Origin: Burkholderia sp. WP9
GTDB lineage: Bacteria; Pseudomonadota; Gammaproteobacteria; Burkholderiales; Burkholderiaceae
Reading direction: 5' to 3'
Assembly: GCF_900104795.1 (NCBI RefSeq)
Contig: NZ_FNTG01000002.1
Span: forward strand, 2,232,001-2,296,000
DNA length: 64,000 bases
The position numbers and the translations under genes were made by a program. The first letter of the stretch is position 1, and each line of letters starts with the position of its first letter. This document shows, in pieces, positions 38,993 through 48,347 of the stretch. The notes under the pieces were generated by a model, which made no database searches, had not been told where the DNA came from, and worked only from the letters and a program-made list of their open reading frames with translations.

Positions 38993-40297
38993 ATGCTGCC
39001 ATTACTGGGGCTCGCCACCATCGTCGTATTGCTCGGCGCGATTCTGTCCAAACGTATGTCGCCGCTGGTCGCGCTCATCATCGTGCCGATTGCGGCGTCG
39101 CTCGTTGGCGGCTTCGGCTTTCAGACCAGCAAGTTCGTGATCGACGGGCTCAAGAGTCTCGCGCCGGTCGTCGGCATGTTCGTATTCGCGATTCTTTACT
39201 TCGGCACGATCACCGACGCCGGCACGCTCGATCCGATCATCGACCGCATTTTGCGCGCGGTCGGCACGCGGCCCACGCGGATCGTAATGGGCACCACGCT
39301 GCTTGCGCTGCTGATCCATCTGGACGGCTCCGGCGCCGTCTGCTTTCTGGTCACGATTCCCGCCATGCTGCCGCTCTACGATCGCCTGAAGATGGATCGG
39401 CGCGTGCTGGCCGCGGCGGTTTCAATGGCTGCCGGCATCAACTTCCTGCCGTGGACGGGCCCGATGATTCGCGCGTCCGCGTCGCTGCATCTGCCGATCT
39501 CGGCGCTCTTCAATCCGCTGATTCCTGTGCAGGCAATCGGCCTCGTGTTCGTGTTCGGCATGGCGTTCTGGCTCGGTCGGCGCGAGGAAAAACGCCTCGG
39601 CCTCACGGCCGCGGACGGTTCAGTGCCCATGCCGAAACGCGAACTCACTCCCGAAGAACAGGCGCTGCGCCGGCCAAAGAACTTCTGGTTCAACATCGTG
39701 CTGACGCTGGTGGTGCTCGGCACCATGGTCGTGATGGGCGAGAAGATCCCGCCGGCGATCATGTTCATGGTCGGCCTGTGCATCGCGCTGATGGTGAACT
39801 ATCCGAACGTCGACATGCAGCGCAAACGGATCGACGCCCATGCGCGAGCCGCGTTGATGATGGCCGGCATTCTGCTCGCAGCCGGCGTGTTCACCGGCGT
39901 GATGCAAGGCAGCGGCATGCTGAAGGCGATGGCGCAGGCGGCGGTCGGTTTCGTACCGCCGGCGATGGCCAGTCATATTCCCGTGGCGCTCGGCTTGCTC
40001 TCGATGCCGCTCAGCATGTTGTTCGATCCCGACTCGTTCTATTTCGGCGTGCTGCCGGTGATCGCAGAAGTAGCCGGCCAGCTCGGCGTGCCCGCGGTGC
40101 ACGTCGGCCAGGCCGCGTTGCTCGGCCAGATGACCACGGGCTTTCCGGTGAGCCCGCTGACACCCGCCACCTTCCTCGTGGTGGGCCTGTGCGGCATCGA
40201 TCTCGCCGACCATCAGAAATTCACGTTCCCCTTGCTGTTCGGCGCGTCGGTCGTCATGACGATTGCCTGCGTCGCGCTGGGGATATTCTCACTGTGA
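38993..40297 (+). CDS. CitMHS-family citrate-type transporter
   Basis: The 434-aa, highly hydrophobic protein has about 12 membrane segments, preceded by a GGAG ribosome site. Segments such as LLIHLDGSGAVCFLVTIPAMLPLY and AAGINFLPWTGPMIRASASL fit the CitMHS family (citrate-metal:H+ symporters). It begins an operon with the two AtuA-type genes and is divergent from a LysR gene. The substrate is probably citrate or a related tricarboxylate; the AtuA partner hints at an unusual branched acid instead. Confidence 0.88.
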   Translation: MLPLLGLATIVVLLGAILSKRMSPLVALIIVPIAASLVGGFGFQTSKFVIDGLKSLAPVVGMFVFAILYFGTITDAGTLDPIIDRILRAVGTRPTRIVMGTTLLALLIHLDGSGAVCFLVTIPAMLPLYDRLKMDRRVLAAAVSMAAGINFLPWTGPMIRASASLHLPISALFNPLIPVQAIGLVFVFGMAFWLGRREEKRLGLTAADGSVPMPKRELTPEEQALRRPKNFWFNIVLTLVVLGTMVVMGEKIPPAIMFMVGLCIALMVNYPNVDMQRKRIDAHARAALMMAGILLAAGVFTGVMQGSGMLKAMAQAAVGFVPPAMASHIPVALGLLSMPLSMLFDPDSFYFGVLPVIAEVAGQLGVPAVHVGQAALLGQMTTGFPVSPLTPATFLVVGLCGIDLADHQKFTFPLLFGASVVMTIACVALGIFSL

Positions 40298-40326
40298 GCT
40301 TCACTGAACGAACGGATGTGACCAGC

Positions 40327-41685
40327 ATGACAGCCACTCAATCTCAACGCAGCGTGCGCGTCGGCGCGGGCGCGGGTTATTCGGGCGACCGGATCGAACC
40401 CGCCGTCGAACTGGCGGAGCACGGCGCGCTCGATTACCTCGTCTTCGAGTGCCTCGCGGAACGCACGATTGCGATCGCGCAGCAGGCACGCAGCAAGAAC
40501 CCGGAGCTCGGCTACGACCCGTTGCTCGAAACGCGCATGCGGGCCGTGCTACCGGCCGCGCTGCGCAACGGCGTGCGCATCATTTCGAACATGGGGGCGG
40601 CGAATCCCCTCGCGGCGGCGCGCAAGACCGCGGAGATCGCGCGCGAGCTCGGTCTCGGCGAGGTGAAGATCGCGGCGGTCACCGGTGACGATGTGCTCGA
40701 CGTCGTGCGCCAGGGCGATTTCTGTTTCGTCGAATCCGGAGAACGTGTGTCGGACTATCAGGACCGGCTGGTGTCCGCGAACGCCTATCTCGGCGCGAGC
40801 GCGATCGTCGATGCGCTCGCCGCCGGCGCGCAGATCGTGCTGACCGGACGCGTGGCCGATCCGTCGCTGTTCGTCGCACCGCTGATTCACGAATTCGGCT
40901 GGCGCATGGACGACTGGCAGACGCTTGGCCAGGCGACTGTGATCGGCCATCTGCTCGAATGCGCGGGGCAGATCACCGGCGGCTATTTCGCGGATCCGGG
41001 CTTCAAGGATGTGCCTGAACTGGCGAGGCTAGGCTTCCCGATTGCCGAAGTCGGGCAGGACGGCGCGGTGGTCATCACCAAGCTCGCGCAAGCCGGCGGG
41101 CGAGTCACGGAAGCGACCTGCAAGGAACAGCTGCTGTACGAGATTCACGATCCGCAGCGCTATCTGCAACCGGACGTGGTCGCGGATTTCTCCCAGGTGC
41201 GCGTCGCGCAGGAAGCGCCGGATCGCGTTCGCGTGAGCGGCGGGCGAGGCACGCCGCGTACGGATACGTTGAAGGTGTCCGTAGCTTATTTCGATGGTTA
41301 TATCGGCGAAGGGCAGATTTCGTACGGCGGTCCCGGTGCGTTGGCGCGCGCGCGGCTCGCACTCGATATCGTGCGGGAACGGCTCGTGTTGACCGGCGTG
41401 GAGACGCGTGAATTGCGCTTCGATCTGATCGGCGTGAACTCGTTGCATGGCGAGACGCCGGCTGCCGGTTATGCCGAACCGTACGAGGTGCGTGCAAGAG
41501 TGGCGGGGCGCACGGCCTCGCTTGCGCAAGCCGTACGGATCGGCAACGAGGTGGAGACGCTTTACACCAATGGTCCCGCAGGCGGAGGCGGTGTCACGAA
41601 GTCGGCCCGCGAAGTCGTCGCGGTGCAATCGGTTTTGCTGCCGCGCGAGCATGTGAAGCCGGCGTTTTCGATGGTGGAGGCGTGA
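40327..41685 (+). CDS. AtuA-family protein (DUF1446), main domain
   Basis: The 452-aa protein starts at 40327, 29 nt after the transporter, and shows AtuA-family features (RVGAGAGYSGDRIEPAVELAEHG; LVFECLAERTIA; SNMGAANPLAAARKTAEIARELG; a C-terminal GPAGGGGVTKS). AtuA is needed for acyclic terpene (citronellol/geraniol) use in Pseudomonas, but the family is widespread next to carboxylate transporters and its biochemical activity is not well defined. No geranyl-CoA carboxylase genes are nearby, so a terpene role is not supported here. Confidence 0.82.
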   Translation: MTATQSQRSVRVGAGAGYSGDRIEPAVELAEHGALDYLVFECLAERTIAIAQQARSKNPELGYDPLLETRMRAVLPAALRNGVRIISNMGAANPLAAARKTAEIARELGLGEVKIAAVTGDDVLDVVRQGDFCFVESGERVSDYQDRLVSANAYLGASAIVDALAAGAQIVLTGRVADPSLFVAPLIHEFGWRMDDWQTLGQATVIGHLLECAGQITGGYFADPGFKDVPELARLGFPIAEVGQDGAVVITKLAQAGGRVTEATCKEQLLYEIHDPQRYLQPDVVADFSQVRVAQEAPDRVRVSGGRGTPRTDTLKVSVAYFDGYIGEGQISYGGPGALARARLALDIVRERLVLTGVETRELRFDLIGVNSLHGETPAAGYAEPYEVRARVAGRTASLAQAVRIGNEVETLYTNGPAGGGGVTKSAREVVAVQSVLLPREHVKPAFSMVEA

Positions 41686-41686
41686 G

Positions 41687-42001
41687 ATGAAATTACGTGA
41701 GCTGGCTCATTCGCGTACCGGCGACAAAGGCAATACGCTGAACATCTCGGTGATCTGCTACGACGCGAAGAACTACGAGCACCTACGCGCCGTGCTGACC
41801 CCGGAACGGGTCAAAGTGCATCTGCGCGATGTCGTGCAAGGCGACGTGGTGCGTCATGAACTGCCCGGTATCGGCGCGTTCAACTTCGTGCTCGGCCATG
41901 CGCTCGGCGGCGGCGTGACGCGCTCGCTCGCACTCGACGCGCACGGCAAGTCGCTGAGCTCGGCGTTGATGGATCTCGATGTCGGGGCGCCTGCTTCGTA
42001 G
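41687..42001 (+). CDS. AtuA C-terminal-domain protein (ferredoxin-fold-like)
   Basis: The 104-aa protein starts one base after the stop of the AtuA gene. Its opening, MKLRELAHSRTGDKGNTLNISV, matches the small C-terminal domain that is fused to the AtuA core in many homologues. Separate genes with near-overlap suggest two subunits of one complex. It ends the CitMHS operon. Confidence 0.82.
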   Translation: MKLRELAHSRTGDKGNTLNISVICYDAKNYEHLRAVLTPERVKVHLRDVVQGDVVRHELPGIGAFNFVLGHALGGGVTRSLALDAHGKSLSSALMDLDVGAPAS

Positions 42002-42056
42002 ATCGCTCATTCGTTGCGGCCGCCTTCTGACTGGCGGCTCAATCAGCTCAATCGGC

Positions 42057-42767
42057 TCAATCACCCGCTTTGCTCAGTTCGTGAGCGCGACGCAGCCGTT
42101 CGCGGCTATTGCTCAAATGCATGCGCATGGCGGCGCGCGCGTCGTCCGGGTCTTGCCGTTCGATTGCGCGATAGATCATCTGATGCTCGTTCAACACGTT
42201 GCGCAGATGCTCGATATGGTCGAGTTCCGCGATCTCCGCCGTGCCGAGCCGCGTACGCGGGCTCACCGCGCGGCCGAGTTGGCTCAGCACGTCGAAAAAA
42301 TAGCGGTTGCCGCTCGCGCGGGCGATCTGCAAATGAAACTCGATGTCGTGCGCGACCGTATCGCTGCTGCCGCGCTCGAGTTCGGACTCGAAGCGGTCCA
42401 GTGCGCCGCGGATCTGCTTGAGGTTCTGGTCGGTGCGCCGCGCCGCGGCGAGCGCGGCGGAGGCAGCCTCGACATCGATGCGGAATTCGATGATCGCCAT
42501 GACGTCCAGCATGCTGGAGAGGTCGGCGGTCGGCAGCTTCATGGCTTGTTCCGACGGCGGCACCAGCACGAAGGTGCCGATGCCGTGACGCGTCTCGACC
42601 ACCTGGGCCGCTTGCAGGCGCGAAATCGCCTCACGCACCACGGAGCGGCTGACCGAGAGCTGCTTCATCATCGCGACTTCGGTGGGAATGCGATCGCCCG
42701 GCCTCAGGGCGCCGCGGCGAATTTCATCGGAAAGGGTGGCCACCACCTTCTCAGTTAGGCTGCTCAT
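42057..42767 (-). CDS. GntR-family (FCD/FadR subfamily) regulator, probably of glucarate use
   Basis: From the ATG at 42767 (236 aa; a GTG at 42803 is also in frame) the protein has a winged helix-turn-helix (LRPGDRIPTEVAMMKQLSVSRSVVREAISRLQAAQVVETRHGIGTFV) and a C-terminal FCD ligand-binding domain with EFHLQIARASGN. It is divergent from the D-glucarate transporter and dehydratase genes. By analogy with FCD regulators of sugar-acid genes it is likely a repressor released by glucarate or a breakdown product. Confidence 0.87.
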   Translation of the reverse strand: MSSLTEKVVATLSDEIRRGALRPGDRIPTEVAMMKQLSVSRSVVREAISRLQAAQVVETRHGIGTFVLVPPSEQAMKLPTADLSSMLDVMAIIEFRIDVEAASAALAAARRTDQNLKQIRGALDRFESELERGSSDTVAHDIEFHLQIARASGNRYFFDVLSQLGRAVSPRTRLGTAEIAELDHIEHLRNVLNEHQMIYRAIERQDPDDARAAMRMHLSNSRERLRRAHELSKAGD

Positions 42768-42957
42768 TTCTGGGGCTGGTCGGTTGTTCGGCTGGAAATG
42801 CACACATCGCGCGTGCGAATGGTGTCGTGTGTCGCCTCGGTATAGCCATCATAGCGGTTGTCCGGCCGGGAACGATTTCAATCGCGCGCTCGGGATGGTT
42901 GGCGGAAAAGAGGTGTCAGGGTTGGTTTGATCGGAAGTATATGTTCGCTATTTTACA

Positions 42958-42967
42958 GTCATCAGAC
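42958..42967. promoter_or_regulatory. Candidate GntR operator, site 1
   Basis: GTCATCAGAC has GTC/GAC dyad symmetry and recurs exactly at 43087-43096, both in the space between the regulator and the transporter genes. Two copies 129 bp apart would allow cooperative or looping repression. Confidence 0.5.
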
Positions 42968-43086
42968 ATCCTAGTTCGATTGTCGAAATGGTTGCCGGCG
43001 CGCGCCGTGCGCAATGATACGCAGATGGGCCGCAGTTCTGCAGGGTAAACACGGCATTGGAATAGCGCACGAAACAACGGTAGACT

Positions 43087-43096
43087 GTCATCAGAC
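43087..43096. promoter_or_regulatory. Candidate GntR operator, site 2
   Basis: This is the second exact copy of GTCATCAGAC, 95 bp before the transporter start. Confidence 0.5.
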
Positions 43097-43190
43097 GACG
43101 TATCACAGAGTTGGGTGCGAAAAATCGGCGTGCCTAAATGCGCTGCGTTGCATTGATTTGCCTGCATGACAGCCGAAACTGGAGACAATC

Positions 43191-44522
43191 TTGACATCTG
43201 CCCTCACCACCGCCGCCGACCCGCTCGGATCAGCGGTCTCCAAGGTCAAGCGGCACGTGCTGCCGCTGTTTCTGATCATGTTCATCGCGAACTACATCGA
43301 CCGCGTGAACATCGGCTTCGTCAATTCCCACATGCAGACGGACCTCGGCATTGGCGCCGCGGCCTACGGTCTCGGGAGCGGTTTGTTCTTTATCGGCTAC
43401 GCGCTGTTCGAGGTGCCCTCGAACGTGTTGATGCAGAAGTACGGTGCGCGCGCGTGGCTCACCCGCATCATGGGTACGTGGGGACTCGTCGCGGCAGCGA
43501 TGGCGTTCGTCTGGAACGACACCTCGTTCTACGTGCTGCGGTTTCTGCTTGGCATCGCCGAGGCCGGCTTCTTTCCCGGCGTGGTCTTTTACTTCACGCA
43601 ATGGCTGCCGCAGAAGGAACGCGGCAAGGCGGTGGCGGTTTTTCTCGGCGGCTCGGCGCTCGCGTCTGTGTTGTCCGGTCCGATCACCGGCAGCCTGCTG
43701 TCCATTCGTGGCTTCGGCTTGCACGGCTGGCAATGGATGTTTCTCGTCGAAGGCGGCTTTTCGATCGTGCTGTGCGCGGTGAGCTGGATGCTGCTGAAGT
43801 CGCGTATCAGCGATGCCTCGTGGCTCTCCGCCGAAGAACAGAACGTGCTCGCCACGTCGATCGCGGCGGAGCAGGCGGAGCGCGAGGCGCACGGCGGCGC
43901 GCATCTTCCGGCCATGAAGCTGTTGAAGGACCCGCAGATTCTGCTGTTCTGTTTCCTGTACTTCGCGATTCAACTGACCATCTACGCGGCCACCTTCTGG
44001 CTGCCCACCATCATTCGCAAAATGGGCGGCCTGTCCGACTTCGAAGTCGGCATGCTCAACGCGATTCCCTGGCTCATTGCCATGGTCGCGATGTACTGCT
44101 TCGCCCTGTTGTCGGCGAAATGGCGCTTTCAGCAGGCGTGGCTGGCCGTGGCGCTCGTCATCGCGGCGTGCGGGCTGTTCGCTTCGACTTCTGGCAATCC
44201 GGTGCTGTCGTTCGTGGCGATCTGTTTCTCGGCGATCGGCTTCAAGGCAGCGGCTTCGCTGTTCTGGCCGATCCCGCAGGGTTATCTGGATGCACGCGTG
44301 GCCGCCGCGGTCATTGCGCTGATCAACTCGGTGGGCAACCTCGGCGGATTTTTCGCGCCAGCCGCGTTCGGTTATCTGCAGCAGCACACCGGTTCGATCA
44401 CGGGTGGACTGTACGGTCTGGCCGTGGCTTCGCTGATTGCGGCAGCGGCTGGCTTTCTGACCCGCAATCGCCGTGTGAATCACGACCCGTTGCCGGAATC
44501 GCTGCGGCATCGAGCCCACTGA
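43191..44522 (+). CDS. gudP: D-glucarate/galactarate-type MFS transporter (ACS family)
   Basis: The 443-aa protein has 12 predicted membrane helices. Motifs of the anion:cation symporter family are clear: MFIANYIDRVNIGFV in helix 1 and PSNVLMQKYGARAWLTRIMGTWG. The TTG start at 43191 is supported by GGAG 6 nt upstream. With glucarate dehydratase following 132 bp downstream and a GntR/FCD gene divergent, D-glucarate is the likely substrate; relatives move galactarate or tartrate. Confidence 0.85.
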   Translation: MTSALTTAADPLGSAVSKVKRHVLPLFLIMFIANYIDRVNIGFVNSHMQTDLGIGAAAYGLGSGLFFIGYALFEVPSNVLMQKYGARAWLTRIMGTWGLVAAAMAFVWNDTSFYVLRFLLGIAEAGFFPGVVFYFTQWLPQKERGKAVAVFLGGSALASVLSGPITGSLLSIRGFGLHGWQWMFLVEGGFSIVLCAVSWMLLKSRISDASWLSAEEQNVLATSIAAEQAEREAHGGAHLPAMKLLKDPQILLFCFLYFAIQLTIYAATFWLPTIIRKMGGLSDFEVGMLNAIPWLIAMVAMYCFALLSAKWRFQQAWLAVALVIAACGLFASTSGNPVLSFVAICFSAIGFKAAASLFWPIPQGYLDARVAAAVIALINSVGNLGGFFAPAAFGYLQQHTGSITGGLYGLAVASLIAAAAGFLTRNRRVNHDPLPESLRHRAH

Positions 44523-44654
44523 CTACACTGACTAACAGCGTCGCCGATCATGCGTCACGCACTTTCCAGTTTCCGTCCGGTGCCCGTGCCGAGTGCGATC
44601 GCACTGCGCCTCGCCTTGCGGCACCCGGCTCATTAACTCATCTGGTCCAACCTC

Positions 44655-46004
44655 ATGTCCACGAAACCTTCCCAATCGAACGCCACGCCCGTCGTCACCG
44701 AACTGCGCGTCGTGCCTGTCGCCGGCCGTGACAGCATGTTGCTCAATCTGAGCGGCGCGCATGGCCCGTTCTTCACGCGCAACATCGTCATTCTGCGCGA
44801 TAGCGCCGGGCATACCGGCGTGGGCGAAGTGCCGGGCGGCGAAAGTATTCGCAAGACCATCGACGACGCGCGCGCGCTCGTCGTCGGTCAGTCGATCGGC
44901 AATTTGCAAGCAGTCTTGAACAAGGTGCGCACGCAATTCGCCGACCGCGACGCCGGCGGCCGCGGTTTGCAGACGTTCGATCTGCGTACCACGATTCATG
45001 CGGTGACCGCGCTCGAAGCCGCGTTGCTTGATCTGCTCGGCCAGCATCTGGGCGTACCCGTTGCCGCGTTGCTAGGCGAAGGCCAGCAACGCGACGAAGT
45101 CGAAATGCTCGGCTACCTGTTCTATATCGGTGACCGCAAGAAGACCGATCTGGAATATGCGAGCGGCGAGCAGGGCCGCGACGACTGGGAGCGCGTGCGA
45201 ACCGAAGAGGCGATGACGCCCGAGGCCGTCGTGCGCCTGGCCGAAGCCGCGCAGGCGCGCTACGGCTTCAACGACTTCAAGCTGAAGGGCGGCGTGTTGT
45301 CCGGCGACGCCGAAATCGAAGCCGTCACCGCGCTCGCCGAGCGCTTTCCCAAGGCCCGCGTGACGCTCGACCCGAACGGCGCGTGGTCCTTGGCGGAAGC
45401 GGTGCGCCTGTGCCGCGACCAGCACGACGTGCTCGCCTATGCGGAAGATCCGTGCGGCGCGGAAAACGGTTATTCGGGCCGCGAGGTGATGGCCGAGTTC
45501 CGCCGCGCGACCGGCTTGCCGACGGCGACCAATATGATCGCCACCGACTGGCGCCAGATGGGCCACGCGATCCAGTTGCAATCCGTGGACATTCCGCTAG
45601 CCGATCCGCACTTCTGGACCATGCAGGGCTCAGTGCGCGTCGCGCAGATGTGCAACGACTGGGGTCTCACGTGGGGTTCGCACTCGAACAACCACTTCGA
45701 CATTTCGCTCGCCATGTTCACGCATGTGGCGGCGGCCGCGCCCGGCAAGATCACGGCGATCGACACGCACTGGATCTGGCAGGACGGTCAGCGTTTGACG
45801 CGTGAGCCGCTGCAGATCGTCGGCGGCAAGGTCAGGGTGCCGCAGGCCGCGGGGCTCGGTATCGAGCTGGACATGGACGAGATCGAGAAGGCGCACGCGC
45901 TGTATCAGCAGCACGGCCTGGGCGCGCGCGACGACGGCGTGGCCATGCAATACCTGATCCCGAACTGGAAGTTCGATAACAAGCGCCCGTGCCTGGTGCG
46001 CTAA
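44655..46004 (+). CDS. gudD: Glucarate dehydratase
   Basis: The 449-aa enolase-superfamily enzyme has the catalytic K209-x-K211 (FKLKGG), metal-binding acids in VTLDPNGAW and [11 protein letters not shown], an ATNMIATDW segment and the His-bearing [15 protein letters not shown]. Length and motifs match GudD. It dehydrates D-glucarate to 5-keto-4-deoxy-D-glucarate, the first step of glucarate breakdown. Later enzymes (aldolase or KDG-dehydratase) are not in the window and must be elsewhere. Confidence 0.95.
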   Translation: MSTKPSQSNATPVVTELRVVPVAGRDSMLLNLSGAHGPFFTRNIVILRDSAGHTGVGEVPGGESIRKTIDDARALVVGQSIGNLQAVLNKVRTQFADRDAGGRGLQTFDLRTTIHAVTALEAALLDLLGQHLGVPVAALLGEGQQRDEVEMLGYLFYIGDRKKTDLEYASGEQGRDDWERVRTEEAMTPEAVVRLAEAAQARYGFNDFKLKGGVLSGDAEIEAVTALAERFPKARVTLDPNGAWSLAEAVRLCRDQHDVLAYAEDPCGAENGYSGREVMAEFRRATGLPTATNMIATDWRQMGHAIQLQSVDIPLADPHFWTMQGSVRVAQMCNDWGLTWGSHSNNHFDISLAMFTHVAAAAPGKITAIDTHWIWQDGQRLTREPLQIVGGKVRVPQAAGLGIELDMDEIEKAHALYQQHGLGARDDGVAMQYLIPNWKFDNKRPCLVR

Positions 46005-46028
46005 CCAGCGGCAATATGGGCGGCGCCT

Positions 46029-47585
46029 TTAACTCTTGCGAAACACCACATGCGAGATGCGCTGCACCAGCAGCGCGGCCGCCAGCGCCGCGACTGCCGT
46101 CAGCCACACGCCGATGTGAATCGACTGCACGAGCGCATCGCGCGCGGTGTCGATCAGCGCGAGCGTATTGAGCCCTGACGGTTTCATATCCGCGATCAGC
46201 TTCAGACGCGAGGCTTCGTCGATCAGAATGCGCAGGTCGACAAAGCGAGGCCGCCATTGCGACGCGGCCGGTTCGCCGAGCACGCTCATCGTGCGCGTGA
46301 CTACGTCGCGGTAATGATGTTGCACCACGGTTGCGACAATGCTGGTGCCGAGCATGCCGCCCACCATGCGGGTGGATTGCAGCAGCGCCGTCGTAATGCC
46401 GAAGCGCTCGCGCCCGGCAATCTCCTGGCCGAACACGTTCAGATTGTTGAGGATGAAGCCGAGGCCGATGCCGACCGCGGCCATCGGCAATTCGATCCAC
46501 ACATGCGGCGTGTCCGGATTCGCAAACGCCAGCGCAATCGAGGCGAACAACAGCAGCGCGAAGCCGATTGACAGGATCTGCGTGGGCTTCTTCATGTGAA
46601 TGACGATACGCGTATTCAGCAGGCTGCCGAGCGCGATGCAGGCGGCGATCGGCGTGGCGAGCAGGCCGGCCTGCTGCGGCGACAATCCGAAGCCGCCTTG
46701 CAGCAGCAGCGGCGCGAAAAAGATCAGCGAGAACATCACGAAGCCCGACAGCATGCCGAGCGTAAACAGCGTGACGAGTTGCGGGTCCTTGAACAGGTCG
46801 AGCGGAATGATCGGATGCGTGGCGCGCCTTTCGCATATCAGCAAGGCAATCGCTCCGACGATCACGCAGGCCGCCAGCGTGAGCGTGCCTGCGGTGAGTC
46901 CGTCTTTCGGCACGGCTTCGATGAAAGCCTGCAGCCCGCCGAGCACGGCGGCGACCAGCGCCGCGCCGAGCCAGTCGATCTTCACTTCGCCTTCATGCGG
47001 ACGCCGGAAGGCGGGCAGATGCGCCCAGATGAAATAGAGCGCCGCCGCGCCGACCGGCAAGTTGATCAGGAAGGTGGAGCGCCAGCCCCAGTGTTCGCTC
47101 ATCCAGCCGCCGAGCGACGGTCCCGCCGCGGTGCCGATGCCGTACGCGGCGGCCATCACCACTTGCCAGCGCACGCGCGCCCGTGGATCGGGAAAGAGAT
47201 CGGGAATCGACGCGAACGCCGTGCCGACCATCATCCCGCCACCCACGCCTTGCAAGCCGCGCGCGATCACGAGAAACAGCATGTCGTTGGCGACGCCGCA
47301 GAGCACCGACGCCACCGTGAACGTGATGACCGCGGCGATCACGAAACGCTTGCGGCCGAAATAGTCGCCGAGCCGCCCGAACACCGGCACGGTCACGACC
47401 GAGGCCAGCAGGTACGCGCTCGCGATCCACGCGTAGTACTCGAAGCCGTGCAACTCGGCGACGATGGAAGGCAGGGCGGTGCTGACGACGGTCTGGTCGA
47501 GTGCGACCAGCATGTTGACGAGGCCGATGCCGAGCATGGCGAACAGGGCGTTGCGGAACGGCAGGGCAGTGGCGGTCGGATTCAC
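46029..47585 (-). CDS. DHA2-family (EmrB/QacA-like) MFS efflux transporter
   Basis: The 518-aa protein has about 14 membrane segments. It opens with LGIGLVNMLVALDQTVVSTALPSIV (motif D1) and contains GRLGDYFGRKRFV (motif A) and RGLQGVGGGMMVGTAF (motif C), the classic DHA2 set. It ends with a cytoplasmic tail. It is convergent with gudD, 24 bp apart, and seems to stand alone with no adjacent regulator. It is likely a multidrug or metabolite exporter. Confidence 0.9.
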   Translation of the reverse strand: MNPTATALPFRNALFAMLGIGLVNMLVALDQTVVSTALPSIVAELHGFEYYAWIASAYLLASVVTVPVFGRLGDYFGRKRFVIAAVITFTVASVLCGVANDMLFLVIARGLQGVGGGMMVGTAFASIPDLFPDPRARVRWQVVMAAAYGIGTAAGPSLGGWMSEHWGWRSTFLINLPVGAAALYFIWAHLPAFRRPHEGEVKIDWLGAALVAAVLGGLQAFIEAVPKDGLTAGTLTLAACVIVGAIALLICERRATHPIIPLDLFKDPQLVTLFTLGMLSGFVMFSLIFFAPLLLQGGFGLSPQQAGLLATPIAACIALGSLLNTRIVIHMKKPTQILSIGFALLLFASIALAFANPDTPHVWIELPMAAVGIGLGFILNNLNVFGQEIAGRERFGITTALLQSTRMVGGMLGTSIVATVVQHHYRDVVTRTMSVLGEPAASQWRPRFVDLRILIDEASRLKLIADMKPSGLNTLALIDTARDALVQSIHIGVWLTAVAALAAALLVQRISHVVFRKS

Positions 47586-47733
47586 GGGCTTGAGAGAGAA
47601 AGCTTTGCAAGGTCGGCGCTGCGCGAGTGGCGCAGGTCAGGGTCTTGACGAACCGTGTCCTCTAGTTGTCTGACCTCTTGGCAGGGATTATACGGGTTTC
47701 CCCTGGGCGAAACTAATCGCAGGAATTTTGGGC

Positions 47734-47760
47734 AAAAAAAAACCGCGCACAGTGGCGCGG
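47734..47760 (-). terminator. Rho-independent terminator of aroQ
   Basis: On the minus strand a stem CCGCGCC / GCGCGG with a short loop is followed by nine T residues. It lies about 70 nt beyond the aroQ stop. Confidence 0.9.
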
Positions 47761-47831
47761 CTTGATTGGTGAAATTCGGTGCGGCAAAGAAGGCGCACTT
47801 GAGTTTCGCGCGCCCATCCGAACCGGCAGCG

Positions 47832-48287
47832 TTAGCCGAAGCTCGGGCTCTTGCCGAGCGCCATCGCCATCGCTTGCAGCGCAACCAGATAGCCGTTGGC
47901 GCCGAGGCCGCAAATCACGCCGGTCGCCGCGCGCGAGATCAGCGAGTGGCGATAGGTTTCATCGCGTTTATGAATGTTGGTGATGTGCAGCTCGATCAAC
48001 GGTTGCTCGATCAGCTTGACCGCGTCGAAGACCGGCACCGACGCGAACGAAAAGCCCGCCGGATTGATGATCACCGCGGCGTCGCGCTCGAACGCTTCCT
48101 GCAACCAGTCGACCATGGTGGCTTCGCTGTTGGTTTGGCGGAACTCGCATTTGAGTTCCAGCCGCGCCGCGAGCGTCTCCACCTGCTGCTGGATTTGCGC
48201 CAGCGTGGTCGTCCCATACAGGTGCGGCTCGCGCTTGCCGAGCATGTTGAGGTTCGAGCCGTTCAATACATATACGAGGTCAGTCAT
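47832..48287 (-). CDS. aroQ: 3-Dehydroquinate dehydratase, type II
   Basis: From the ATG at 48287 (151 aa) the sequence shows the type II signature VLNGSNLNMLGKREPHLYG with the catalytic Tyr, NPAGFSFASVPVFDAV, and IELHITNIHKRDETYRH with the catalytic His. It interconverts 3-dehydroquinate and 3-dehydroshikimate. The enzyme serves aromatic amino-acid synthesis, but here it follows an MHS-family transporter controlled by an IclR neighbour, which suggests the catabolic quinate/shikimate route (inference). Confidence 0.95.
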   Translation of the reverse strand: MTDLVYVLNGSNLNMLGKREPHLYGTTTLAQIQQQVETLAARLELKCEFRQTNSEATMVDWLQEAFERDAAVIINPAGFSFASVPVFDAVKLIEQPLIELHITNIHKRDETYRHSLISRAATGVICGLGANGYLVALQAMAMALGKSPSFG

Positions 48288-48347
48288 TGTTCTGTCGCCT
48301 GTTTGCAAAAATTCGATGTTCACCGTGACGCCTCGGCGCCGTGTGAA

